Origin: Gammaproteobacteria bacterium
Lineage (GTDB): Bacteria > Pseudomonadota > Gammaproteobacteria > Pseudomonadales > Azotimanducaceae
NCBI GenBank assembly: GCA_026708185.1
Contig: JAPOVK010000017.1
Location: 124,001-188,000 of the forward strand
DNA: 64,000 nt
Direction: 5' to 3'
The number at the start of each line of letters is the position of its first letter. The stretch's first letter is position 1. The position numbers and the translations under genes were made by a program. This document shows positions 34,123-43,123 of the stretch, one piece after another. Below the pieces are notes generated by a model. It saw only the letters and a program-made list of their open reading frames with translations, did not search any database and was not told the origin of the DNA.

Positions 34123-34539
34123 TCAGGCGTGCGCTTGCGCGATGCTGCGGACCTTCGCGACCATGGCCCGCAGGCCGTTTCCCCGACTGGGGCTCAAGTG
34201 CGCGACGAGGTCGAGTTCGCCGAAGAGGCCTTCGATGTCGAAGTCCATGATGGTCGCCGGCGACTGACCGTCGTAGCAGGCCAGGGTGACCGCGATGAGC
34301 CCGCGAACGATATGGGCATCGCTGTCGATAGCCAGGTGCAGACGGTCCGCGTCGGCGTCGTAGGTTGGCACTAGCCAGACCTGGCTCTGGCACCCGCGGA
34401 CCAGGTTCTGCTCGATGCGTTCCTCGACCGGGAGGTGGTCGAGTTGACGGCCCAAGTCGATGAGGAACCGGTACTTGTCCTCCCAACTGTCGAAGAAGCC
34501 GAAGCTCTCGCGAATGTCAGAAAGGGCTTGAGACGACAT
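34123..34539 (-). CDS. sufE: SufE cysteine desulfurase activator
   Basis: A 138-residue sulfur acceptor that takes persulfide from SufS and passes it to SufBCD. The catalytic Cys is in LVRGCQSQVWLVP; other family blocks are IRESFGFFDSWEDKYRFLID and IEGLFGELDLVAHLSPSRGN. The ATG shares one base with the sufT stop (TGATG), so translation is coupled. It is the last gene of the suf operon. Confidence 0.95.
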   Translation of the reverse strand: MSSQALSDIRESFGFFDSWEDKYRFLIDLGRQLDHLPVEERIEQNLVRGCQSQVWLVPTYDADADRLHLAIDSDAHIVRGLIAVTLACYDGQSPATIMDFDIEGLFGELDLVAHLSPSRGNGLRAMVAKVRSIAQAHA

Positions 34540-35063
34540 CAGTAGAGGCCGAGTTCGAGTTGCGCCTCCTCGGTCATCATCGCCCGGTCCCAAGGCGGAT
34601 CGAACACCAGGTTGACGTTGACGGCGGTGACGAACGGGACCTTGCCGACGCGGCGCTCGACGTCCTGCACCAGGACGGGTCCCATGCCGCAGCCCGGCGC
34701 GGTCAGGGTCAGGTCGATGTCGACCGCACCGTCGCGGACATTGCAGGCGTAGACTAGGCCCAGGTCGACGATGTTGACCGGGATTTCGGGATCGTGCACG
34801 GTGCGCAACGCCTGCTGGACTTGCGCGACCGAGACGTTGCCGTCGTCGGGTGGCACGAGTTCGAGCGTCTCGGGCTCGAAACCCAACGCGTCGGCGTCGT
34901 CGCCGTCGATCCGCGCCATGTTGCCCCCGTATACGACGGTGTAGGCACCCCCCAGGGCTTGGGTCACGGTGACGAAAGCGCCCGCCGGCAGGGTGAGTGG
35001 ATCCCCGGTGGGGACCATGCGCGCGTTGGTGTCGCGCCGCAGTGGGATGACCGTGCGTTCCAT
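34539..35063 (-). CDS. sufT: SufT, DUF59/MIP18-type Fe-S maturation protein
   Basis: 174 residues. The C-terminal two thirds form the DUF59 domain: VHDPEIPVNIVDLGLVYACN, ITLTAPGCGMGPVLVQDVE (as LTLTAPGCGMG with the conserved Cys) and VNLVFDPPWDRAMMTEEAQ. SufT proteins help load or store Fe-S clusters under high demand. The N-terminal ~70 residues are the usual SufT extension. ATG 35063 was chosen because the frame upstream reads into the gap before sufA. Overlaps sufE by one base. Confidence 0.93.
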   Translation of the reverse strand: MERTVIPLRRDTNARMVPTGDPLTLPAGAFVTVTQALGGAYTVVYGGNMARIDGDDADALGFEPETLELVPPDDGNVSVAQVQQALRTVHDPEIPVNIVDLGLVYACNVRDGAVDIDLTLTAPGCGMGPVLVQDVERRVGKVPFVTAVNVNLVFDPPWDRAMMTEEAQLELGLY

Positions 35064-35082
35064 GGCTGGAACTTCCCCCGAC

Positions 35083-35481
35083 TTAGGGCCCCGGGTCCGG
35101 ATTCGCGGGGTCGACCGAGAAACTCTCGCCGCAACCACACTCGCCACTGGCATTGGGGTTCCTGAACTTCAGCACCGCATTCAGGCCCTCGGTCACGTAG
35201 TCGATCTCGGTGCCACCCACCAGTGGCCAGTCAGCGTTGTCCACAAGCACGGTGACGCCGTCGAAGTCGAATGTCCTAACGCCGCCAGGGACGCTCTCGG
35301 CTTCGTCGGCCACGTAGCGCAGTTCGTACATGTAGCCGTTGCAGCCGCTTTCGGTGATGCCGAGCAGCAGGGCGCCGGCGCCTTCCTTGTCCAGTTGCCG
35401 GCGGACGTGCCGCTGCGCGGCCTGCGTCATGGAAATCGCGGCCGGAGATTGCGTTGTGGGATCGAAAATCTCTGTGCTCAA
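35083..35481 (-). CDS. sufA: SufA/IscA-family A-type Fe-S carrier
   Basis: 132 residues, HesB/IscA fold. The three cluster-binding cysteines are present: ITESGCNGYMYEL and ASGECGCGESFSV. A 10-residue extension precedes the family start (AISMTQAAQRHVRRQL). It accepts clusters from SufBCD and hands them to target proteins. It starts 11 bp after the sufS stop with AGCTTCCC-type spacing, so it is in the same transcript. Could equally be named erpA; operon position favours sufA. Confidence 0.93.
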   Translation of the reverse strand: MSTEIFDPTTQSPAAISMTQAAQRHVRRQLDKEGAGALLLGITESGCNGYMYELRYVADEAESVPGGVRTFDFDGVTVLVDNADWPLVGGTEIDYVTEGLNAVLKFRNPNASGECGCGESFSVDPANPDPGP

Positions 35482-35492
35482 GGGAAGCTCCG

Positions 35493-36824
35493 TTAGAGCA
35501 TGGATCGCACCTTGCGAACCGCCTGGGTCAAGGCGTCCACGTCAGCGCGGGAATTATACAACCCGAAGGAGGCGCGTACTGTGCCCGGGATACCGAAGGC
35601 GTCCATCAGGGGCATGGCGCAGTGATGGCCCGTGCGGACGGCGATGGCTTGCTGGTCGAGGAGCGCGCCGACGTCGTGCGGGTGCGTGCCGTCGAGGAGG
35701 AACGAAAGCACGGGGCCTTTCACCCGGGCGGTACCGACGACCTCGAGTCCCTCGATTTGGCTGAGCGAGGCCGACGCATAGGCCAGGAGATCGGCTTCGT
35801 GGGCACGGATTGCCTCGCCATCCAGCGATTCCAAGTAGTCGACGGCGGCTGCGAGGCCGATCGCACCGGCGATGTTCGGCGTGCCGGCCTCGAACTTGAA
35901 GGGCAGGGGGGCGTAGGTCGTCTCCTCGATTCGGACGCGTTCGATCATCTCGCCGCCCGTCTGCCAAGGCGGCATCGCCTCGAGCAGTTCGCGGCGACCG
36001 AACAGTGCGCCGATGCCCGTGGGGCCGTACATCTTGTGGCCGGAGAAGGCGTAGAAGTCGCAGCCGAGCGCTTGCACGTCGATGTCCAGATGGGCGGGGC
36101 CCTGGGCACCGTCGACCACCGTGGTTGCACCGACCGACTTAGCCCTAGCCACGACCCAAGGGATGTCGTTCACGGTGCCGAGGGCGTTCGAGACGTGGCT
36201 GACCGCGACAATCCTGGTCCGGCCATCGAGTTTCGCCTCGAAATCGTCGAGGTCGAGTTCGCCCGCAGGCGTCACTTTCGCAGCAGCGAGGGTGGCGCCT
36301 GCGCGTTGGCAGGCCACCTGCCATGGCACGATGTTGGAGTGATGCTCGAGTTCGGTGACCAAGACCCGGTCGCCTGGTTGGAGGACGGTGGGGGCGTAGG
36401 CGGCTGCGGCCAAGTTGATGCCTTCCGTGGTGCCGCGCGTCCAGATGACCTCTTCAGGCGCGGCGTTGACGCGCTTGGCAACCGTGCCGCGCGCGGCCTC
36501 GAAAGCGCGGGTGGCCTCGTCCGACAGCCGATGGGCCGCGCGGTGGACGTTGGCGTTGGCGGTTTCGTAGTACGTCTCGATGGCCGCGAGCACACTGCGC
36601 GGCTTCTGCGTCGTGGCCGCGTTGTCGAGGTAGACCACATCGGTGTCGACCACGAGCGGGAAGTCGTCGCGCCAGGCGGGCTGGCTCCCTTTGGCGAGGA
36701 TTGAGCCACTCGTGCTCCGCGGCCGAGCGCTCTTTTCTTGCGAGGGGTCCCCCCTCGCGCTCCCCGGCTGAGGGCTCTTTTCTTGCGAGGGGTCCCCCCT
36801 CGCGCTCCCCGGCTGAGGGCTCAC
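35493..36824 (-). CDS. sufS: SufS cysteine desulfurase with repeat-encoded N-terminal extension
   Basis: About 443 residues, PLP-dependent group II desulfurase. Conserved parts: DDFPLVVDTDVVYLDNAATT, ELEHHSNIVPWQ, FYAFSGHKMYGPTGIGALFG (PLP Lys) and RTGHHCAMPLMDAFG (catalytic Cys). The normal N-terminus would begin about 20 residues before DFPL. In this frame no ATG, GTG or TTG occurs there; the first start upstream is GTG 36824, overlapping the sufD stop (GTGA). The reading frame between carries two in-frame copies of the dispersed repeat, giving SPQPGSARGDPSQEK twice. The alternative start, GTG inside PLVV, would remove conserved residues. So the enzyme seems to carry a 45-residue tag from inserted repeats. 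Confidence 0.93.
   Translation of the reverse strand: MSPQPGSARGDPSQEKSPQPGSARGDPSQEKSARPRSTSGSILAKGSQPAWRDDFPLVVDTDVVYLDNAATTQKPRSVLAAIETYYETANANVHRAAHRLSDEATRAFEAARGTVAKRVNAAPEEVIWTRGTTEGINLAAAAYAPTVLQPGDRVLVTELEHHSNIVPWQVACQRAGATLAAAKVTPAGELDLDDFEAKLDGRTRIVAVSHVSNALGTVNDIPWVVARAKSVGATTVVDGAQGPAHLDIDVQALGCDFYAFSGHKMYGPTGIGALFGRRELLEAMPPWQTGGEMIERVRIEETTYAPLPFKFEAGTPNIAGAIGLAAAVDYLESLDGEAIRAHEADLLAYASASLSQIEGLEVVGTARVKGPVLSFLLDGTHPHDVGALLDQQAIAVRTGHHCAMPLMDAFGIPGTVRASFGLYNSRADVDALTQAVRKVRSML
36736..36780 (-). repeat. Dispersed palindromic repeat, copy 4
   Basis: TCTTGCGAGGGGTCCCCCCT on the plus strand, then CGCGCTCCCCGGCTGAGGGC. It is the first of two direct 45-bp copies in tandem, and 45 bp is 15 codons, so sufS stays in frame. 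Confidence 0.8.
36781..36823 (-). repeat. Dispersed palindromic repeat, copy 5
   Basis: Identical to copy 4 over its length. It ends exactly at the sufD stop / sufS start overlap, so insertion occurred immediately after the GTG codon. Confidence 0.8.
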
Positions 36825-37963
36825 GCGACTACCTCCAGCCGGGCCGCGCCCTCGTCGTCCGCGATCGCTTCGCGCAGGAAGCCATCGACCAGGAGGGCGC
36901 GCGCGGCCTTGTCGCTCAACCCGCGAGACCGCAAGTAGAACACCGCCTCCTCGTCGAGGGTGCCCACCGTGGCTCCGTGACTGCATTGGACGTCGCTCTC
37001 GAAGATCTCCAACTCGGGCTTGGCGTAGACCTCGGCACTGTCGGTCGCCAACAGGTTCTTGGTATTGAGCGCCGCGTCGGTGGCTTTCGCGCCGGCGGCG
37101 ATGTGGATCCGGCCGTTGAGGACGGCGCGGGCCCGGTCGGCCACGACACCGCGATAGGTCTGGCGGCTGAAGCCCTGCGGCGCGACATGGTTGACGGCGA
37201 CCTGGGTGTCGAGGTGCTCGCGGTCGATGAGACGCCACGCGCCGTTGACCGTGACCTGCGCGCCGCTGCCGGCGAGTGTCACGACGACGTCGTTGCGGCG
37301 CAGTTCGGCACCACGCGAACTCTGCGCCAGCTCATACCGGGCATCCCGGTCCAGGTGCACCGCGACCAGGCTGCATTCCCGCCTCGGCGTCGGACGCTGC
37401 CGACGCAGGTGCCGCAACTGCCCGCCCGGTTCGACGACGGCTTCGACGATCCGGTGCGTGAAGCCGCAGGCCTCCTCGACGAGCGTGATCGAGGCGCCGC
37501 GTCCGACCACCAGCAGGATGTGTTGGTAGGACGGGCCGTCGTCCGAGATGCGTACCGGTGCTTCCCCGTGCCAGTCGTCGGGCACGACGATGGCCATGCC
37601 GGCATCGAGCAGGAGGCCGTTCACAGCGGCGAGTGGGTGCTCTTCCAGGTCGAATGCCTTGCCGCGGTGGGCCGCGGTAAGCGGCCTTGTGCGCGGATCG
37701 TCGAAGTCGACGACGAGGACGTCATCGGGCGCCTCGATGCCGAGCGCCGCCGGGTCGTGCGTCGCCAAGGCAACGTCGTACCAGCGGTTGACGTTGGTGT
37801 ACTTCCACGGCTCGCCCCGCGTGTCCGGTAGTCCGCGCGCGATGACCGCTTGGCAGGCCGCGCGGTCGAGCCACGATGAACGATCGCTCGTTTCGATGTC
37901 GAGGAGTCGCCGGGCGAGGGCCGAGGAGGTGGCCACGGCGGGGTCAGCCGTCGAGCCAGCCAT
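36821..37963 (-). CDS. sufD: SufD, Fe-S scaffold subunit
   Basis: 380 residues. SufD pairs with SufB in the SufBC2D scaffold. Family features: RGEPWKYTNVNRWYD near the N-terminus, VNHVAPQGFSRQTYRGVVAD, and KPELEIFESDVQCSHGATVG with the conserved His near the C-terminus that contributes to cluster assembly. Its start overlaps the end of sufC (20 bp), and its stop overlaps the sufS start. Codon use is normal. Confidence 0.95.
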   Translation of the reverse strand: MAGSTADPAVATSSALARRLLDIETSDRSSWLDRAACQAVIARGLPDTRGEPWKYTNVNRWYDVALATHDPAALGIEAPDDVLVVDFDDPRTRPLTAAHRGKAFDLEEHPLAAVNGLLLDAGMAIVVPDDWHGEAPVRISDDGPSYQHILLVVGRGASITLVEEACGFTHRIVEAVVEPGGQLRHLRRQRPTPRRECSLVAVHLDRDARYELAQSSRGAELRRNDVVVTLAGSGAQVTVNGAWRLIDREHLDTQVAVNHVAPQGFSRQTYRGVVADRARAVLNGRIHIAAGAKATDAALNTKNLLATDSAEVYAKPELEIFESDVQCSHGATVGTLDEEAVFYLRSRGLSDKAARALLVDGFLREAIADDEGAARLEVVA

Positions 37964-38690
37964 AGCCTTCGTCCTCGAGCGTATGCGCCAGCGTGTGGTC
38001 GCCGGAGCGCGCGATCCGGCCGTCGATCAGCACGTGGACGTGATCGGGCACGACGTAGTTCAACAGGCGTTGGTAGTGCGTAACCAACACGATGGCATTG
38101 TCGCCGGCGCGGAACGCGTTGATCCCCTCGGCGACCACCTGCAACGCGTCGATGTCGAGGCCGGAGTCGGTCTCGTCGAGCACCGCCAGGCGTGGCTCGA
38201 GGAGCAGCATCTGAAGGATCTCGTTGCGTTTCTTCTCGCCGCCCGAGAACCCTTCGTTGACCCCGCGCTTGAGGAAGTCGGCGCTCAAGTGCAACTGCTC
38301 CGCCGTGGCGCGTGCGCGCTTGATGAAGTCCACGGCCGACGGCTCGCTCAAACCCGTGTGCACGGCATGGGCGTCCACCGCCGCCTTGAGGAACTCCATG
38401 TTGCTGACACCGGGAATCTCGATCGGGTACTGGAAGGCGAGAAAGAGGCCGCGGTGCGCGCGCTCGTCCGGCGTGGCTGCGGTCAGATCCTCGTCGTCCA
38501 GGGTGATCGAGCCCACGTCGATGTCGTAGCCGGGCCGACCGGCCAGCACGTTCGCCAGGGTGCTCTTGCCCGACCCGTTGGGCCCCATGACCGCATGCAC
38601 TTCGCCGGCCTCGACGGTCAGGTCGAGGCCCTTCAGGATCGGTTTGTCGTCGACGTTGACGTGCAGGTCGCGCACTTCGAGCAGGCTCAT
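37944..38690 (-). CDS. sufC: SufC ATPase
   Basis: A 248-residue ABC-type ATPase that drives the SufBCD scaffold. Walker [13 protein letters not shown], the family's ABC signature [19 protein letters not shown], and Walker [17 protein letters not shown]. It starts four bases before the sufB stop, overlapping it. Confidence 0.97.
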   Translation of the reverse strand: MSLLEVRDLHVNVDDKPILKGLDLTVEAGEVHAVMGPNGSGKSTLANVLAGRPGYDIDVGSITLDDEDLTAATPDERAHRGLFLAFQYPIEIPGVSNMEFLKAAVDAHAVHTGLSEPSAVDFIKRARATAEQLHLSADFLKRGVNEGFSGGEKKRNEILQMLLLEPRLAVLDETDSGLDIDALQVVAEGINAFRAGDNAIVLVTHYQRLLNYVVPDHVHVLIDGRIARSGDHTLAHTLEDEGYGWLDG

Positions 38691-40159
38691 CCAACCGCCC
38701 CCTCGAGGCTCACTTCGAGCAGCTTGGCGGCCTCAACGGCGAATTCCATCGGCAGCGTGCGGAAGACGTCCTTGCAGAACCCGTTGACGATCATGGCAAC
38801 GGCCTTCTCGGGGTCGATTCCGCGCTGCTGACACAGGAACAGCTGCTCGTCGCTGACCTTTGACGTGGTCGCCTCGTGCTCGACGACGGCGGCGGGCAGC
38901 TTGCTCTCGATGTAAGGGAACGTGTTCGCGCCGCAGGTGTCGCCGATCAGCAGCGAGTCGCACTGCGTGTAGTTTCGGGCGCCGGCCGCGGCGGGATTCA
39001 TGCGCACGAGACCGCGGTAGCTGTTCCGGCTGTGCCCGGCGCTGATCCCCTTGGAGACGATCGTGCTCTTCGTGCGGGGCCCGATGTGAACCATCTTGGT
39101 GCCCGTGTCGGCCTGTTGGCGGTTTCGGGTCAGGGCCACCGAGTAGAACTCGCCGACCGAATCCGCGCCGCGCAGCATGACGCTCGGATACTTCCACGTG
39201 ATCGCCGAACCGGTCTCCACCTGCGTCCAACTGATCTTGGAGCGCGCGCCCAGACAGGCGCCGCGCTTGGTGACGAAGTTGTAGATGCCGCCGCGGCCCT
39301 GTTCGTCGCCCGGATACCAGTTCTGCACGGTGGAGTACTTGATCTCCGCGTCATCGAGGGCGACGAGTTCGACCACCGCGGCGTGGAGTTGGTTGTCGTC
39401 GCGCATCGGCGCCGTGCAGCCTTCGAGATAGCTCACGTACGAACCCTCGTCGGCGATGATCAACGTCCGCTCGAACTGCCCCGTGTTCTCGGCGTTTATC
39501 CGGAAGTAGGTGGACAGTTCCATCGGGCAGCGGGTGTGCTTCGGGATATAGACGAAGGAACCGTCGCTGAACACCGCCGAGTTGAGTGCGGAGTAGAAGT
39601 TGTCGGGCTTCGGCACCACGCTGCCGAGGTAGCGCCGCACCAGGTCGGGATGCTCGGCGATCGCTTCCGACATGGAGCAGAAGACCACGCCCGCCTCGCG
39701 CAGCTTGTCCTTGAACGTGGTGGCGACGGAGACGCTGTCGAAGACGGCGTCCACGGCGACCTCGGGTACCGCCTGTTCGGATTCGTCGACGCCGGCGAGC
39801 TTGGCGCGCTCATGGAGGGGAATGCCGAGCTTCTCGTAGGTCCGCAGGAGCTCGGGGTCGACCTCGTCGAGCGACTTCGGACGGTCTCCCTTGGGTGCCG
39901 AGAAGTACGAAATGGCCTGGAAGTCGATGTCCGGAAAGGACACGTGGGCCCAGCGGGGCGGGCGCATGGCCTGCCAGCGACGGAACGCGTCGAGCCGCCA
40001 CTCCGTCATCCACTCGGGTTCCTCCTTCTTGGCCGAAATCGCGCGCACCACCTGTTCGTCGAGGCCAGGCGGCAACGTGTCGGCGGCGATGTCGGTGACG
40101 AAGCCTGCGGCGTAGTCCTGGCTGACCAGGTCGTCGAGCTCCGGAGCGTGTTCGGGCAA
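38687..40159 (-). CDS. sufB: SufB, Fe-S scaffold subunit
   Basis: 490 residues, first gene of the operon. SufB builds nascent Fe-S clusters with SufC and SufD. Landmarks: [19 protein letters not shown]-like segment ([20 protein letters not shown]), [19 protein letters not shown], and [13 protein letters not shown] with the conserved Cys that receives sulfur from SufE. The start is TTG at 40159; no ATG occurs in the N-terminal 45 codons, and GGAATCCG lies just upstream. The promoter and an IscR-like site are at 40190-40224. Confidence 0.95.
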   Translation of the reverse strand: MPEHAPELDDLVSQDYAAGFVTDIAADTLPPGLDEQVVRAISAKKEEPEWMTEWRLDAFRRWQAMRPPRWAHVSFPDIDFQAISYFSAPKGDRPKSLDEVDPELLRTYEKLGIPLHERAKLAGVDESEQAVPEVAVDAVFDSVSVATTFKDKLREAGVVFCSMSEAIAEHPDLVRRYLGSVVPKPDNFYSALNSAVFSDGSFVYIPKHTRCPMELSTYFRINAENTGQFERTLIIADEGSYVSYLEGCTAPMRDDNQLHAAVVELVALDDAEIKYSTVQNWYPGDEQGRGGIYNFVTKRGACLGARSKISWTQVETGSAITWKYPSVMLRGADSVGEFYSVALTRNRQQADTGTKMVHIGPRTKSTIVSKGISAGHSRNSYRGLVRMNPAAAGARNYTQCDSLLIGDTCGANTFPYIESKLPAAVVEHEATTSKVSDEQLFLCQQRGIDPEKAVAMIVNGFCKDVFRTLPMEFAVEAAKLLEVSLEGAVG

Positions 40160-40189
40160 CGGCGGATTCCCGTCCGTGGAGGAGCCGGG

Positions 40190-40195
40190 ATTGTA
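40190..40195 (-). promoter_or_regulatory. sufB -10 element TACAAT
   Basis: TACAAT on the minus strand, five of six to the sigma-70 consensus, 31 bp upstream of the sufB start. The IscR-like site begins five bases upstream, so a bound repressor would cover the -35 region. Confidence 0.45.
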
Positions 40196-40199
40196 GCGA

Positions 40200-40224
40200 A
40201 TAACTGACTAAATTACTTGGTTAT
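40200..40224 (-). promoter_or_regulatory. IscR type-1-like operator of the suf operon
   Basis: A 25-bp AT-rich near-palindrome beginning ATAACTGACTAAATTACT and ending GGTTAT. Compared with the IscR type-1 consensus (ATA-S-YY-GACT-R-WWW-Y-AGTC-RR-S-TAT) I count 21 of 25 matches. Position over the promoter suits repression by cluster-loaded IscR, with release when clusters are scarce. No iscR/rrf2 gene is in this window, so the regulator must lie elsewhere. Confidence 0.6.
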
Positions 40225-40464
40225 TCCGGCACTGACAGGCCGCTGACGCCCGAAAACGTCGATTTCCTACAGGAAGTCGAGAGATTGGCCAACGCCGGTC
40301 GTGTGTAGGACCGGCACCATGGCAGCTAACCGATCCACCGCCGACATCGATGTCGCTACGTGCTCATGCCGGGCGTACCGCCCCCAAATCCCCTATGGTA
40401 CGGTCGCGTAACGATGTGATCGGTGGATCTTGCCGCCCCGCAACGCAACGGACGGAGCGACGCC

Positions 40465-41268
40465 ATGGCCGAACCTGCCTATCGAGAGTCAACGAGCATT
40501 CCGCGTATCGACCCCGCGTGGAATCTGCCAACGGAAGCCGACCTGCCATTCGACGACGGTCAGCCGTTGCCTGACGGCGACTTCCAGCGCGACCCGGTCA
40601 GCTACGCCCTCTACGGGTTGCGGGAGCACTTTGCGGCTCGAACCGACGTCGCGGTGCAAGGGGACATGTTCCTCCACTACTTGGAGGTCGACGACAAGGG
40701 CGAAGTCGTGCTCGATGGCGAAGGCCGACCGGTGCGGCGCATGTTGGCGCCGGACGTGTATGTGATCTTCGGCGCGCCCAACCGCAAAAGGAACTCGTAC
40801 GTGACTTGGGACGAGGGCAAGTTCCCCGACTTCGTCCTCGAAGTGCTCTCTTGGAGCACTTGGCGACACGACATCAGCGCCAAGAAGGCTCTCTACCAGC
40901 GGCTCGGCGTGCCCGAGTTTTGGCTGGCCGACCCCCTGAGGGCTTTCGTCGATCCGCCCATGCAAGGCTACCGGCTCGTCGCCGGCGTCTACACGCCCAT
41001 CGATCCATTGCCCGGAAACCGCGGCGTTCCGAGCGAGGCGCTTGGCTTGGAGTTGCGCATCGAGGACGGATTGCTGCGCATCCACGATCCCCAAACGGGT
41101 CGCGACATCCACGACATCCATGGTGCCGCAGAGGCGCTGCGACAAGCCGAAGCCGCGCGACGACAGGCCGAAGCCGCGCGACGACAGGCCGAAGTTGCAC
41201 GGCAGGCGGCGGAACGCCGGGCGACCGCGGCGGAGCGACGTCTCGCGGAGCTGCGCCGCAAGCAATAG
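40465..41268 (+). CDS. Uma2-family (DUF820) putative endonuclease
   Basis: 267 residues. The PD-(D/E)XK-like Uma2 core includes VQGDMFLHYLEVDD, RMLAPDVYVIFGAPNR, FPDFVLEVLSWSTW (D-x-E-V), SAKKALYQRLGVPEFWLADP and the Pro/Tyr strand after it. A C-terminal coiled coil of repeated QAEAARR units (residues ~215-260) is common in the family. The cellular role is unknown; many cyanobacteria and some gammaproteobacteria carry multiple copies. ATG 40465 follows GGACGGAG. The 240 bp before it contains no gene. Confidence 0.85.
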   Translation: MAEPAYRESTSIPRIDPAWNLPTEADLPFDDGQPLPDGDFQRDPVSYALYGLREHFAARTDVAVQGDMFLHYLEVDDKGEVVLDGEGRPVRRMLAPDVYVIFGAPNRKRNSYVTWDEGKFPDFVLEVLSWSTWRHDISAKKALYQRLGVPEFWLADPLRAFVDPPMQGYRLVAGVYTPIDPLPGNRGVPSEALGLELRIEDGLLRIHDPQTGRDIHDIHGAAEALRQAEAARRQAEAARRQAEVARQAAERRATAAERRLAELRRKQ

Positions 41269-41324
41269 GCATCGATGCCAACGCCGCCGGTAGCAGACCT
41301 GCGGCGGCGGCCGGACCCCGTCCC

Positions 41325-42065
41325 TTATTCCGGTCGTCGGAACAGCAAGGTGAAGCGGTCGGTGTTGCCCGTCACGCTACGCCGCCCGACTTCGTAGCGC
41401 AGTTCGTCGTCCGGCCGGTAGTGGAGATCGGAGTAGTCGACGAACTCGAAGCCCGCAGCTTGGACTTCCTTGATCGTGCGCACCGGGTCCTCGCGGCGCC
41501 AGTTCTCGTCGGTATCGCTTTGCATGTGGCGGCGGGTGTGATCCACCACGCCGTACAGGCCACCGGGCTTGAGCGCGCGGAATACCGCAGCGTTCATCAT
41601 CGTCCGGCCGTCGTCCGTGAAGTTGTGCATGTTGCGGAAGGTCAGCGCCATGTCGAAACGACCCTCCCCGAAGTCCATGCCGGTCATCGTGAAGCGCTGC
41701 GTGCCTTCCACGGGGACGTAGCCGTCATTGGCGATGACGTCGATGTCCCAGCCCGCCTCGTCGGCAACGGCTGCCACGTTCTGGGTGAAGATCGAAACGG
41801 CGAGGCGACCGTTCTCGGCCAGCACGGGCGCTAGGATCTTGGTGTACCAGCCGCCGCCCGGGAACAGTTCCAGCACCTGCATGTCGTCGCTGAGGCCGAA
41901 GAAGTTCAGCGTCTGCAAAGGCCTGCGGTTGGCGTCCCGGGCACGTTCGGCATCGGTGCGGATGTCCGATGCCAGTGCCGCGTTCACTTTGTCGTCGATC
42001 TCCGCGGCCGGCACGGCAAGCGCCGCGGCAGTCGCAATGGTGGCAAGGACGGTTTTGGTGTTCAT
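41325..42065 (-). CDS. Exported class I methyltransferase-like protein (COG4798 type)
   Basis: 246 residues. A signal peptide (NTKTVLATIATAAALAVPAA) is followed by a SAM-dependent methyltransferase-like core: MQVLELFPGGGWYTKILAPV (glycine-rich SAM loop), FDMALTFRNMHNFTDDG and ALKPGGLYGVVDHTRR. COG4798 proteins are exported proteins with methyltransferase folds and no known substrate. Its start overlaps the end of the 2-hydroxyacid dehydrogenase gene, so it belongs to that operon. Confidence 0.85.
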   Translation of the reverse strand: MNTKTVLATIATAAALAVPAAEIDDKVNAALASDIRTDAERARDANRRPLQTLNFFGLSDDMQVLELFPGGGWYTKILAPVLAENGRLAVSIFTQNVAAVADEAGWDIDVIANDGYVPVEGTQRFTMTGMDFGEGRFDMALTFRNMHNFTDDGRTMMNAAVFRALKPGGLYGVVDHTRRHMQSDTDENWRREDPVRTIKEVQAAGFEFVDYSDLHYRPDDELRYEVGRRSVTGNTDRFTLLFRRPE

Positions 42066-43123
42066 CGATTCGGACCTCTGTTCATGGGGTAGGGCTGCCA
42101 ACGCTCGAGCGGCGTCTTGGGCAGGACTGTGGGATTGACGCAACTCATCGGCCATTTGCCGCGCAGCACCAGCGAGACTTCGCGGCCGACGCGGCGACGG
42201 GCCGTCGGCCGCATGCGCGTCGATGCCGATGCGACGTGCGGCGTGACGATGACGTTGGGCATGGCGAGCAACGGGTTGCCGAGGTCGGGCGGCTCCTTCT
42301 CGAGCACGTCTAGGCCCGCAGCCTGCACCTTGCCGCTCAGTAGTGCCTCGGTCAGGTCGTCTTCCTTGATGATGGGGCCACGCGCCGTATTGACGATGAC
42401 CACGCCGTCCTTCATCTGCGCGAAGGCGCCGGCATTCAAGCTGTGGTGCGTCTCCTCGTTGTGGGGCGAGTGCACGCTGATGTAGTCGGCCCGGGCCAGT
42501 AGTTCGCTCCAGCTCACCGGTTCGACGCCGGCGTCACCGATGGTCAACTCGCTGACGTAGGGGTCGTAGGCGATCACGTTGAGGCCGAACGCCTTGGCCC
42601 GAGCGGCGGTACACCGGGCGACGTTGCCGAAGGACACGAGCCCCAGCGTCCGCCCCATCAAGCGCGGCACGTGGTTCAGCTGCGGGCGGCCTTTGAACCA
42701 ATCGCCCTCGGCCGCAAGGATGTTCTGCTCCTTGGCGCGTCGGATGGACGCCAGCAGCAGCATCATGGCGTGGTCGGCGACCTCTTCGATGAATACATCC
42801 GGCGTATTGGTCACGACGATGCCCGCTTCCGTGGCGGCTTCCACGTCCACCATGTCGACGCCGACGCTGCCAAGACCGATAACGACGCACTTGTCGAGGC
42901 GGCTGACCACGGACTCGTCGAGGCGGATTCCCCACGAGGTGATCACGGCGTCGCAATCGGCGGCGCCTTCGGCGAACGCGTCGGCGGTCGGGCTCGGAAC
43001 CTCGACGATGTCGGCGATCGGTGCGAGTGCCTCGAGCTCCAGGGAGTAGCGTTGCTCCAGGTTCGCCACCTCGGCCGCGCGCGGCAGTTGCATGGCGACT
43101 TTCTTGCGGGTGGCCGCGGTCAA
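42062..43123 (-). CDS. D-isomer-specific 2-hydroxyacid dehydrogenase
   Basis: 353 residues, NAD-dependent, of the phosphoglycerate dehydrogenase/CtBP superfamily. Catalytic residues are present: Arg in NTARGPIIKEDDL, Glu in LDVLEKEPPD, His in VTPHVASAS. The dinucleotide loop GRTLGLVSFGNVAR is degenerate (Ser and Ala where Gly is usual), so cofactor binding may be altered. Starts with TTG overlapping the CoA-ligase stop (TTGA). It likely reduces or oxidises a 2-hydroxy/2-keto acid in the same pathway as the neighbouring ligase. Confidence 0.87.
   Translation of the reverse strand: MTAATRKKVAMQLPRAAEVANLEQRYSLELEALAPIADIVEVPSPTADAFAEGAADCDAVITSWGIRLDESVVSRLDKCVVIGLGSVGVDMVDVEAATEAGIVVTNTPDVFIEEVADHAMMLLLASIRRAKEQNILAAEGDWFKGRPQLNHVPRLMGRTLGLVSFGNVARCTAARAKAFGLNVIAYDPYVSELTIGDAGVEPVSWSELLARADYISVHSPHNEETHHSLNAGAFAQMKDGVVIVNTARGPIIKEDDLTEALLSGKVQAAGLDVLEKEPPDLGNPLLAMPNVIVTPHVASASTRMRPTARRRVGREVSLVLRGKWPMSCVNPTVLPKTPLERWQPYPMNRGPNR

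Noticed and set aside
35493-36704. Long plus-strand frames opposite the suf genes
   Set aside because: Antisense shadows; the minus-strand Suf proteins are unmistakable.
36830-37238. Extension of the sufS frame into sufD
   Set aside because: That part is a shadow of sufD; the last sensible start is GTG 36824.
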